Part shown: one piece after another, positions 54,201 to 64,000 of the stretch
Layout of the letters: each line of letters opens with the position of its first letter
How positions within the stretch are numbered: the stretch's first letter is position 1
Assembly (NCBI RefSeq): GCF_029227915.1
Contig: NC_079880.1
Location: 10,381,501 to 10,445,500 of the forward strand
Length of the DNA: 64,000 nucleotides
From: Hydractinia symbiolongicarpus
Taxonomy: Eukaryota > Cnidaria > Hydrozoa > Anthoathecata > Hydractiniidae
Direction of reading: 5' to 3'
Translations under genes and position numbers: made by a program
The notes under the pieces: generated by a model
Told to the model about the DNA's origin: nothing
The model's database searches: none
The model's input: only the letters and a program-made list of their open reading frames with translations

Positions 54201-55236
54201 CTTGGTACAGAGAAATACGCAAAGTACTTTTTAACTACAGATGTAAAGAAAGATTTCTACTCGATGTTTGGACTTTTTTTAGGATATTGCGATAACTGTT
54301 TTACCTAAAACAGAGTTTATTTTACATATAATCAAGAGCAGAAGTAAATATTTCATGCATGTGCACTAGGTATTAATGTGGATTAGATCCTGTAAATCAA
54401 ATACATTCTTTTTAAACAAAACGTGTTCACCGCCCAACCGATTTAAAAACTAAAAATTTGTTGGTGATAAATGGTATAATAGATGTTTGTTTCAAAGACA
54501 CGAAAAACAGTTCGTGGTTTTCCACCTATTTTCGGTTATTATCTACGACATCGGCTAACTTTGTTTATGCGTTTTAATTGGATGAAATGAATTAAAAACA
54601 AGCGAACGCAATGTGTGATTGCTTAACAGGTTCATAGCGAATCTCGATGTGCTTATCAAAATTACTGCGAAGTCTCTTTAATTTTGAGCTGTGTTTTTTT
54701 TAGTAATTCCTGGCCCGTACCAACCACCCTACTTTGACGCTGTTGGTTCCAACCCGACCATAGAAGAAATGTTGCGGTGCGTTGTAGAACAGAAAAAACG
54801 ACCTCACGTGGAAAGTAAATGGAGAAAGGACCCGGTATGCTGTTTTTCTTTTTACATCTTGTGACCAATGTTTAATTTGCACCTAAAAATCCTAAAATTT
54901 GCTTATGTCTTCTAAAGCCTAAATCTACACACTTCCATACACCCTACCCTCCGTTTATGACCCCTCCCCAATTTTAGACCTTCGATGATGCATAAACACG
55001 CGGCAATTAACCTAATGTACATCCCGTAAAGTGTAACACAGTGGACCAAGTTTTATTTGTTTGCTCCTTTTCTTTTATAGACATTCAAATCTATATGCGA
55101 GACTATGGTTGAGTGCTGGGACGCTGATGCGTATGCGCGTTTAACCGCATGTTGTGTTTTAGAAAGATTAACTCAACTGACGCAAGACGCGTCTTCACGC
55201 GATGATCGCAGTCTCCATCTTGAGGTTTTAACGTGA
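48294..55236 (+). CDS. ACVR2: Activin receptor type II (Ser/Thr kinase receptor), complete six-exon gene
   Basis: Type II TGF-beta-family receptor: binds activin/BMP-like ligand at the cell surface and phosphorylates type I receptors. Exons: 48294-48369, 50660-50995, 53031-53737, 53900-54038, 54704-54834, 55081-55236. All GT/AG, phases agree; 514 codons, about the length of vertebrate ACVR2A. Exon 1 is a signal peptide (MACTWNISNAVFLILLGVEL). Exon 2 holds the Cys-rich three-finger ectodomain ending YSCCCYGDECNGN. Transmembrane segment about 161-183. Kinase: glycine loop RGHVSCV (219-225), VAVK Lys238, HRDFKSCN (336-343), DFG (356-358), MAPE (380-383), the type II signature CWDADAYARLTACCV near the end. 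The second loop glycine is Ser here. ACVR2 is favoured over BMPR2 because there is no long C-terminal tail. The symbol is a family name; orthology to A or B is not implied. Confidence 0.95.
48370..50659 (+). other. Intron 1 of the activin type II receptor gene (2.3 kb)
   Basis: The donor is G|GTAAAT at 48,370 and the acceptor TTAACAG at 50,659. The intron is AT-rich. Two short open minus-strand frames lie within (49,015-49,206 and 49,288-49,494), neither recognisable. Confidence 0.85.
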
Positions 55237-55639
55237 AGCACTTAGAATGTTAGTTCTTAGATTTATTTATACACCTGCCGTAGGCGTGGTCACACTGGAA
55301 AAATAGATGTAATGTTTTTGTTAGGGACGTTAGTACAACGGTCATTCAAAATGGCACTAGTAGTTATTCAAGATATTTTGAGGACCAGATTATTTTTGGT
55401 TGAATGCGATTTTTAAGATGTTTTTATTGTTCGATTTATTTATATCGGTCGTTTTTTTTTGTTTTTTTGTAAATATATATATTAACTATACTTCTCCTCG
55501 CCTTTGTAATTATATATACATACATACTATATATACATACTGACATATATGCGTACAAAACGCACGTATAAATGACCTTTCGTGTGATATGCATGTATAT
55601 AATACCCTCGCACAGATAATTATATACATAGAACATGCA

Positions 55640-56010
55640 TTTATATATTAATTATCTTACATGCATATATACGTGTTACCTTACATGTAGATACGTATAT
55701 ACATATATACGTATGACACGAACGTGTATACATTGCCGTACTTACAGATACATATATACGTATGATATGTATGTATATATTACCTTGCATGTAGATACAT
55801 ATACATATATATGTATGATATGCATGTATACATTGCCGTACCTACAGATACATTAATATGAATGATATGCATGTATACATTGCCGTACCTACAGATACAT
55901 TATTACGTATGATATGCATATATATAATACCTTGCATGTAGATACGTACACATATATACGTATGATATGCATGTATATATTGCCGTACCTACAGATACAT
56001 ATATACGTGT
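55640..56010 (+). repeat. 47/53-bp minisatellite with two alternating unit types
   Basis: Units contain ACGTATGATATGCATGTATA and either TTGCCGTACCTACAGATAC or TACCTTGCATGTAGATAC. TGATATG spacings are 53, 47, 47 and 53 bp (55,763; 55,816; 55,863; 55,910; 55,963). The array starts about 400 bp after the receptor stop codon. Confidence 0.8.
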
Positions 56011-58290
56011 GCTTATAACTAAATTGAATTTTATCAACGACATGTGTTTTCGAAAAGGTTTATATGATCTTTTTATAAACAGTACCAAATTAAACAGTCC
56101 AAAAATTGCCTAAATTTTAAATAATACACGTTTCCCGAATTGCATGTTTTTTAAAATTTTAGAATTTTAATATTTTGACTTAAGGATCATATTCAACATT
56201 ATTGAATTGGTGTGTGTATAAATTTTTAACTTAATCCGACATGTGAAAATTCTGTTTCGGTTGTATTAATGTTACGGTCGTCTTCTTAATTTTTAAATTG
56301 TAGTAATAAGCCTCGGTTTTAAGCAGGGGTCAATTAGCACGAAATAAAAAAAAATATTTAACATGTTATTGCCTGCATGAATCTGAAGATTTTACATTTC
56401 AAGTTTCAGGTAAAGATTTCAAAAATCACATTCATTTTGTTTGACAAAGTTGAGAAGTAGCAGCGGTGCATCATAGAAAACTAATTCTTCTTCGGGAAAG
56501 GTGTATTGTTAAACGATTTGCGTAGGGTTAAAAAGTCGTCAATAAATGAAGTAAAGTATTTCTTCATGTAAACAATGTTTTGTGTCAGTTCTTAAATGTT
56601 TAAAGCGAAGTGCGAAAAATTTTAATAAATTAAAAGGGAGTGTAGCTCAAACATTTTTTTATTTATTTTTTTTTATTTTAGTTTTAAAGGTTCATAAACT
56701 AAATTAATACGAAGAAGAAACATTTTTTCATTAGATCTTTTCAACTAGTAGAATGTTTTTTTTTTTAAATCGCGAATGCTTCTTGAAATACCTACATTTT
56801 GAGTCTGAACAAATTGTTAGAATCTTGAAAAAAAAACCCAGCTGTATGAGTCTTGGGATTACTCATAATTTTGTAGTAAAGAATCGCCAGAATTGATAAA
56901 AGAAGGAACAAAACTTTCTGTTAGCACAAGTGTTAGTCTATAATAAGTCATGGGAATGTCTGCTATATATCAGTTTGTTATAAAACTTATATAAGAAAAT
57001 TTTAAAAATTTAATTTGACGGTTATAACGACAACTTCATTAGCTGTTATTTGGTCACGTGTCTATGGCATTTCGTATATTATTGTTTTCGCTTATAAGTA
57101 CGAATTTTATGGAATTTATTACCTTTTTTTTATTCACGTGTAAAAATAATAATATTTACGCTATATTAATCAGACTCTTCACCTCCTGATTCCTAGCAAG
57201 GCGTGGCTGTTTCGTTAGAACTATAAAAAGCGTGGTTGAGAAGCAAATGGTCCTGGAAACGAGTTTGATCTGTTTCAGCATTATGCCGTGTTTATGTTTA
57301 TTTGTTTCACCATATAAGGTGAAAGTAACTGAAATATAATTAACCTTGTTGCCAGGCCTCTTCTCATCATGTCCATCTTATAGGAGATATTCTGAGGGAG
57401 CCGTAATTTGTAATTGGAGATTCAATTATAGTTTGCCGTGGCCTGGAAAATCTAGGGTGTATTACTGAAAATCCTGCATGAGAAGTTAGTGTAAAAATTG
57501 AAGAAACTAGAGAAAGTTCCTCCTGAAAATTTAAGAGAACAAGTATGTTGTTTGGACACGCGTTTCTTAGAAGAAGTTGACGATATAGTAACCTCACTTC
57601 ATATTTCCTTCATATTTTGACGGAATCCTGAACCGGTTAGGTTCTGTCTCATATTCCTGGGGGCGAAGTTGGACGGTGTGCACTTTTTTTTTTAAAAAGA
57701 ACCTAATTCATAAGAACGCTAGGGCTGCGATTTGTTTTTCCAAGCAGATTTTATTTTTTTATTGCCAATAATATATAAGTATATGCTTTTACAATAAAAT
57801 TCTGACCATATCCCTATCATTTCGAAAAAATGTAAATAAGAACTTGGAGGAAAGAATACGGAGGCTGAAAACGTAAAAAAATAAGCTCGTCCAGTCAGCT
57901 GAAATTTCGACGTTCCTATATGAAGCGAAAACGTGCACTTAGTATGCAACAGATCTGTAAGAGAAAGGTAATTTCAGCTAGTTATCAAAATATCCTTTCC
58001 AGGTCTCTCATGCCTCTTGTTTTTCAACTCAAAGGCTGAGCATTAGCTTCTTCGCGTGCTGTTTAAATCGGCGGTAACAATGTTTCACAAAGTTTTACAG
58101 AGAAACAGAGATATCTCTATGGGAGAAAACAATGTGTAAAATTATTGTCAAATGACCAAACACACTTTTGTGAAATATGCATCCAGGCTAAACTACCTAA
58201 ATATTCCACGAACAATTTTTTTTCAAAAACCAAAATCTTTTTTTTTTATGAGCAAAACGAATATTGAAAGAGAACTACTTTTTCCATCAC
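56010..58290. other. Non-genic spacer with isolated MITE ends
   Basis: No supported gene. Single palindromic-MITE ends occur (CCTGGAAACGAGTTTG near 57,252; AACCTTGTTGCCAGGC near 57,342; TTCCTGGGGGCGAAGTTGG near 57,654). Confidence 0.4.
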
Positions 58291-58295
58291 TAACA

Positions 58296-58382
58296 CACTG
58301 CCTGGCAGTGAGAGGGATTCGATCCGCGGTCCCCAGAACTGGCAGCCGCAGACGAACCCACTACACTACGTGCGGCAAGATA
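58296..58382 (-). repeat. tRNA-Gly-like SINE head or tRNA pseudogene
   Basis: On the minus strand: CACGTAGTGTAGTGGGTTCG (A-box region), CTGCCAG with a GCC triplet in the anticodon position, then GCGGATCGAATCCCTC (B-box). The T-stem and acceptor do not pair properly, so a functional tRNA gene is unlikely. Confidence 0.5.
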
Positions 58383-58593
58383 TTAGTGATGAACTCAGAT
58401 AGCTTATCCGGATGATGTGTATACATAGTTGAATATTTATCATAGCACATCCGTATTTCATTCTCAACAGAAATTGAAAAAGAATATGTTCTGGTTTTCT
58501 CAACCACAAATTTTAAATTCTACAAAATAAAAAACAAATCTTTTATTAGCACTATTTATTTGTACAGGTAAATACTGGTCATTTGTGCAACCA

Positions 58594-58682
58594 CAACCTC
58601 GACCCCTGCCTCTTTATCTCGTTTTTTTAACGGGACTTTCCCTTATATCAAAAAGAGAAAAAAAGCCCTGGGATTGAGGTTG
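58594..58682. mobile_element. Palindromic MITE (CAACCTCG family)
   Basis: An 89-bp element CAACCTCGACCCC ... GGGATTGAGGTTG with GTGCAACCA (58,585-58,593) and GCGCAACCA (58,683-58,691) flanking, 8 of 9 identical. Confidence 0.75.
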
Positions 58683-59072
58683 GCGCAACCAAGTTTAGAT
58701 TTCAGAAACGCATACTACTTTGTGTTACTTTTTTTTTCTCCAAAAAACTTCCCGGATGAACCAATCTCGTCCCAAGGGATTATTACCATTTTGATATGAC
58801 AGAAATCGGCGAAAAATACCCTAGTATCATCGTTAAGCGTTTTATGCGAATGCGTCATAGGTAATACGTTAATTTATGCAATAAAAAATGGCGGAATTTT
58901 CAGTGGTTAGAAATTGTTCAGGAAAGTAAATATTATCACGACTGAAGTATACGAGAAAAAGTTATTTTAGTAAGTATAATAAACATCCTTATCATGTTTG
59001 GAAATTATGTTGTGCTGTTTCACCAAAAGGTTACTTAACAATTTAATATAGCTTACTACTTCCAGGAAAGAA

Positions 59073-59176
59073 AGAATGGATTCACACTTTTATAGTCTCT
59101 GGCATGACTTGGCCGGAGATTGTAAGTACGACCTTCCGCACTGGTGGCAAAAGCTCTACCACAAGGCCAGTGGTCG
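59073..59176 (-). repeat. SINE family B, 5' partial copy
   Basis: The reverse complement shows GGCCTTGTGGTAGAGC, CAGTGCGGAAGGTC and AAGTCATGCCAGAGACTATA, then AAAGTGTGAA. This is the same head and body junction as the near-full copy at 27.5-27.8 kb, but it stops after about 100 bp. Confidence 0.65.
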
Positions 59177-59333
59177 AAATTTATATTTTATGTGGCAAGA
59201 TTTACTAGTTTCAAGGTGTAAACCCTGTCGATTGTTTCTAGGATGAACCACATAGGTGGTTTTAGAGTGCTTAAAGCTATTATTTGAGCTACAGAGATTT
59301 TTGCACGGCCTATGTGGTGACAAAATCCACGGG

Positions 59334-59381
59334 AGTAGAGCGCTGGACTCATGCCCAAGAACTACAAGTCCAGCACTCTAC
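59334..59381. other. Strong hairpin
   Basis: GTAGAGCGCTGGACT and AGTCCAGCACTCTAC form a 15-bp stem with one G-T wobble and a loop of about 17 nt. The arms resemble tRNA D-arm sequence. The origin is probably two inverted tRNA-like fragments. Confidence 0.55.
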
Positions 59382-60413
59382 CGACCGATTTTTCAACCTC
59401 TTCCCTAGGCGTTAAGTTAATGATAACAGCTCTGACATCAGGCAAAACTCCGGGCAGAACAGGGTATGTTGCCATTGTGATTATTCTGATAGCGGCAAGG
59501 ATTATTATTGGTCGTTCTGTAAAAATGGTTTAGGGACAAAGGGACACTGAGCATAAGGGTGCGAGAATATTTTTAGGTTACGACATCTTCCAGCACATTA
59601 GCCATAACCCTTGAAGGCTCATCTCCACTAGGCAGAATATCCCGTGTGGAGCGGAATAATCACAGATCCTAATTGACTGGCAGAAATTTCAGCGATTTGA
59701 AAGTGGGAAAATTAAATCATTCTGTTCGGAATATTCTTCTTAAGTAAAAATCAGTCTTAAATATTTTTAACAAGAGTCATGAGCTATACTTGTAAGTTTG
59801 GGAAACAAACTACAAAAACTACAAATTTAGAATTCGCAATTAGCACATGTTTTATCGTTTAACTTCACAAACCGCAAACTAACAGTTCAGTTGGTTTCGA
59901 ATAAAGGTGGAATTGCACAGAAATTTTCTTGTTCGCGAAAGTTTCTACCAACCTTGTTTCCACCGTCTCTTACATCGGGGCGAAATGTGAACGTGTAGTG
60001 ACTACGAGATAGAGGGTATGTAAAATTGTCACAAAGACAAAAACACCTGGGGACAACTTTGTTGCACGGACGCATGCGATGCTATTTCTTGTGACCACGA
60101 AAAGGTGTTGTACACGAAAAGTGTTACAAAGTATAGGTGTAAGGAATATCAAAGGTATTTTACTGATGTAGCTACCTTTAAGGGTAGGAATTTCGCAATT
60201 TATTTTATACGATTCGCGACTCGTCTCAGATATTATACCAAAGTCAGCCAGCCCTTCACGAAACATACTTCTCGCGAAAAACATTGTCTGCATTTTAGAT
60301 AGGGTATTACAATTCTTTTCCTAAATCATTCTGATCAATCACAATCATTCTATTTACACTATTACCATTGTCGTTTTTATGTAATTTTTTAATGTCAAAC
60401 TCTACACAGTTCC

Positions 60414-60522
60414 CAACCTCGTCCCAAGGGTCTTTTAACCACTGAGCCGTTATGACGGAGTGGCCAACAACTCGCCGATATTAACTTCATCAAAAAAGCA
60501 AAATGCCCTGAAAACGAGGTTG
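60414..60522. mobile_element. Palindromic MITE with perfect 9-bp target duplication
   Basis: A 109-bp element runs CAACCTCGTCCCAAGGG ... AACGAGGTTG, with CACAGTTCC on both sides (60,405-60,413 and 60,523-60,531). The interior GAGCCGTTATGACGGAGTGG is a 6-bp-arm palindrome shared with the 8.0-kb copy. Confidence 0.85.
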
Positions 60523-60654
60523 CACAGTTCCGTTGACTTTCTATTTCTTCCAGTATTTGCATTGTTAGACGCGTTTCTATACGCTCCTTCACGCAAATTA
60601 ATTCCCGTAAACACTTGATTCGCAAAAATTTCTACCCACAAAAATACATGTTTT

Positions 60655-60910
60655 ATTTATAAGCATAACGTCTAAAGCCATATAAAGGCTTAGGTTTGGA
60701 GCTTAAATTGCAAAATAAATTCTGAACATACCACAAGAAAACAGCAAAAAAATTGAAAGAAAATAGCTTGCTAGTTTAGTCGAATGTTATTTCCAAGAAT
60801 ACCATTTCGATACACCAGAAGTAGAAAATAATTTAATAACCTTACATGAGTACTATTATGTTGTATTTTTATAAGCATAACGTCTTAAACCATATAAAGG
60901 CTTAAGTTAA
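60655..60910 (+). repeat. Direct repeat of about 40 bp, 211 bp apart
   Basis: TATAAGCATAACGTCTAAAG, then CCATATAAAGGCTTAGGTT, near 60,658, recurs near 60,869 with few changes. Confidence 0.6.
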
Positions 60911-61502
60911 GGGAAAAAATAAGCATATGGTAAGAATATCATCAGCGACCTTTCCCCCAGTTGCACTGAATCGCTATTGACAACCACTGTAATATTTAGG
61001 ACTACTTTTACAAAACTTCAAAGTAGCTAAATGATTGAGCACCTCAAGTTTTATTGAAAAAAAACTAGATCATATTACTTTCGCTTCTTTTTATAGGCTA
61101 AAATAACGTACCCTGTCTGGGAAAAAAAAGAGTAGTGTCCAAAATCTACCTGAATAATTTTTTTTTAACATAAGCATATAGCAAGCATAATCTGAGATTT
61201 TTTAGGAATTAGGATTAGGCTTACACGATTTCAAAATTTTAGTATGCTTATGAAAAAACAAACATGTAATATACACAAAGTTAATCATTCTACAGCTTTT
61301 CCAGCTACATTTTTGAATTGTTGGCCAGCTATAATAGTGCAACTCAATCCATGCTGCGTTAGAATTTTGCATGTTTTATGGGCATCTGCAAATCTTTTAA
61401 ACATCTGTACCCACAAACGTGTATTGCCAGTCGTCACCCAATTAAGAATCCCACGTCTTTCGAAGCTACTTGCAACTATAATTTTAATACAGATACACTT
61501 GA

Positions 61503-62240
61503 AACATTGGTCAATCATTCTAATTGTTGTTGAATGATTGGTCAGCTTCATTCCAATTGTTGGTATATACACTGTTGTTGAATCATTGGTCAGTTTCTTC
61601 CAATTGTTGGTATATACACTGTCGTTGAATCATTGGTCATTTTCTTGTAATTGTTGGTATATGCATTGTTGTTGAATCATTTTCTTCTAATTGTTGCCAT
61701 ACTCTGTTGTTGAATCATTGGTCAGTTTCTTCCAATTGTTGGTATACACACTGTCGTTGAATCATTGGTCAGTTTCTTGTAATTGTTGGTATATGCATTG
61801 TTGTTGAATCATTTTCTTCTAATTGTTGCCATACTCTGTTGTTGAATCATTGGTCAGTTTCTTCTAATTGTTGGTATATGCATTGTTGTTGAATGATTGG
61901 TCAGCTTCATTCCAATTATTGGTATATACATTGTTGTTGAATGATTGGTCAGCTTCATTCCAATTGTTGGTATATACACTGTTGTTGAATCATTGGTCAG
62001 TTTCTTCTAATTGTTGGTATATGCATTGTTGTTGAATGATTGGTCAGCTTCATTCCAATTATTGGTATATACATTGTTGTTGAATGATTGGTCAGCTTCA
62101 TTCCAATTGTTGGTATATACACTGTTGTTGAATCATTGGTCGGTTTCTTCTAATTGTTGGTATATACACTGTTGTTGAATCATTGGTCAGTTCATTCTAA
62201 TTGTTGGTATATACATTGTTGTTGAATCATTGGATTCAAC
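61503..62240 (+). repeat. 47-bp minisatellite with higher-order structure
   Basis: Units contain GTTGAATCATTGGTCAGTTT, CTTCTAATTGTTGGTATATA and CACTG. The period is 47 bp (ACTG at 61,571 and 61,618). Some units are shortened, lacking GGTCAG and carrying TGCCATACTCTG. Blocks of several units recur in the same order (61,620-61,720 and 61,740-61,845). Confidence 0.9.
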
Positions 62241-64000
62241 TAACATACAAAACAATTTCTCAGAAATAGACATTGATATATATATATTTATAGTTTAATT
62301 CACAATTTGCTAATCAAAGGTAAAGTGGTTGGCAAAAGAAATGTGAGGCCTGAATATTGCTAAGCAAGTTGCTTTGTTGTGGTCCAATTTGAGGTCCAGA
62401 ACCTATCGACGGATTTATTGTGGACACAACGTATACTTCCGCTTCGATTTGCACGACTTGTAGACATTCTCGCTAACCATGCGTGGCTCTAACCTGCTCT
62501 CCCTTACCAAGGAAAATAAAAACGACAAGAGAGAACTTACATAGCATATAAACTTAAAATTTGATGCAGTACCTTTACAAACGCGTCTTTAGCTTCTTTT
62601 AAATGAATTTAGCTTCGATAGTTTACAAATAAATTCCAATGACACATGAATATAGTCTTTATAAGTTTATTTTATACTTCTCTTTTCTTCCTTTATTTCA
62701 CTTGACATGACAAAAAGAAACATTCAGCAACATTCGGTTATTTGACCATGTTCTCCCGTGACATACTTTCTCTCTTTTAGGTTATTTCTTGACTGTTACA
62801 ATGGGTTTGGTGTACAGGTATCTGCTATTATTTTACAATGACCTGCTATAAACAAGCACTTATGCTTAATCGACAAGTCCTAAGAAAGAGAGTGTAAGCA
62901 ACACTACAAACATGGAAACTACCACTAGGACCTGACTTCCTAATCCACTCGTCGCTCATTAAGAAACAGCCAGTTCGCTTCAAGGAAACAAAAGGCTTTC
63001 CACGGATCTCTTTTTAAACTGAACTTTGTGGCTCTATTGTCGTCAACGTCTGCGTAAACTTTTATTAAAAGTGTAGAAAAGTCGATAAATATATACTCCG
63101 AGCTGCTCCATATATGAAACATGGACATATCTTTTATACTTTTATGACGTGTAACCTTGGAAAAAAAGCAAAGAGGTTTCGATGAGCAATAGATCTTTTG
63201 TTGTCGTGGCAACAAATTCCTGTTTTCGTGACATAGCACTCTTTTTTTGTTTATACTGTCTTGCGGAAATATTTATTGTGCATTTATGAAAAAAAAGCTT
63301 ACGATGTATGACAAATCACACAAGTTTCGACTTATGACGAATTTTTCAGATTATCTTTTTGGAGTTACATAAGTTATAATTAAGTTGTTTGTAATTACGT
63401 TTGTTTGTCTTCTCGTGTGGAGAATACTGTTTACATTTCCTATAAAAGTATCTATTTTCTAAAAAAGAAATAAATTCTCTATCAAATAATTTTATTTTTG
63501 TCATAAAATAGTGAACTTGGAAGTATTATAAAACACCTTTTTAGAGTTGTCAACTCTGGAGCTTTCAAGGTAGCTACAGAGGCATTTAAAGCATATCGTG
63601 TAAAAATACTACTATTCAAATCAACTTCATCAGTTACTTTTGTGGTTCTCTGTTGTATTTCTTAGCTTCACGCTGTGATAAAATATTAAGAATTTTTTCT
63701 AAGAAAAAAACAGAAAACGAAAGCTCAGTATGCCCAGAATATTAATATTTTGGTTTGTCCACATATTTATAAATGCTTATAACTTTTAGCTTGTAGAGGT
63801 TTTAGGCATAAATTTTAACTTTTTAAATCAATTAAATTTAATACAAAATACCTAAAAAAAAATTTTTCCTTTTTTATATTTTTCCTCTTTTTTCTCTTTT
63901 CCTGTTAAAAATTTATATTTTTTATATTTACAATAAATATTCTATTAATCATAACTTTTCCAATGATATAAAAATCAAAAATTGGCAAAAATAACGATTT
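62240..64000. other. Non-genic right edge
   Basis: No gene I can defend. A 99-codon minus-strand frame (62,940-63,239) has moderate GC and an ordinary-looking C-terminal end (ANWLFLNERRVD). It could be an exon of a gene beyond the window, but nothing identifies it. The last 200 bp are poly-A/T rich. Confidence 0.4.

Noticed and set aside
58296-58382. Functional tRNA-Gly gene
   Set aside because: The T-stem and acceptor stem are not complementary; only A- and B-box-like motifs remain.
61285-61572. 95-codon minus-strand open frame at the edge of the 47-bp array
   Set aside because: No recognisable domain, partly made of minisatellite units, and a similar-length frame lies on the other strand.
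62940-63239. 99-codon minus-strand frame as a defined gene
   Set aside because: Composition is plausible, but no motif, splice partner or family was recognised. Mentioned only as a possible exon in the right-edge entry.

Overview
This is an AT-rich nuclear window from a metazoan, most likely a cnidarian. The evidence is two spliced, clearly animal genes (a dynactin p62 subunit and an activin type II receptor), intronless Mpv17-family genes, and a dense load of transposon debris: Polinton/Maverick, THAP/P-type transposase, pogo/Tigger, Helitron, tRNA-derived SINEs and many MITEs. The cnidarian call is inference from the repeat landscape. No marker in the window fixes the species.

Layout. 0-9.5 kb is repeat-rich: a SINE split by a palindromic MITE, a small Polinton DNA polymerase B relic, a LINE reverse-transcriptase fragment, a 9-bp minisatellite, and a nest of pogo/Tigger pieces and MITEs. 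9.6-18.6 kb holds two 211-codon Mpv17-family genes in the same orientation (minus strand, about 93% identical). Between them lies a degraded Polinton: broken polB, a cluster of still-open small ORFs, and a broken packaging ATPase. 18.8-23.1 kb holds THAP/P-type transposon remnants, two of them tail to tail. 24.0-24.5 kb is a 54-bp minisatellite. 24.87-33.12 kb (minus) is a complete 13-exon gene for dynactin subunit 4; its last intron carries about 390 bp of TA dinucleotides, and its other introns carry two SINEs and a 139-bp Helitron. 33.2-37.5 kb is a run of MITEs and SINEs, including a pogo-like element with an internal minisatellite. 37.89-40.45 kb is a 2,560-bp transposon with perfect 33-bp terminal inverted repeats and a 7-bp target duplication. 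It carries a spliced gene for a CaRF-like + Ulp1/C48-like peptidase + PHD finger protein, and is the most novel item here. 40.5-48.3 kb is non-genic with many copies of a palindromic MITE family. 48.29-55.24 kb (plus) is a complete six-exon activin receptor type II gene. 55.6-64 kb holds minisatellites, MITEs, tRNA-like SINE pieces and no gene I can defend.

The two conserved host genes are unrelated in function: cargo adaptation on dynactin, and TGF-beta/activin signalling at the cell surface. They simply flank transposon-filled spacers. Splice sites for both were assigned by hand from GT/AG borders, phase continuity and family similarity. All joins are consistent in phase and give products (480 and 514 codons) close to the usual family lengths.
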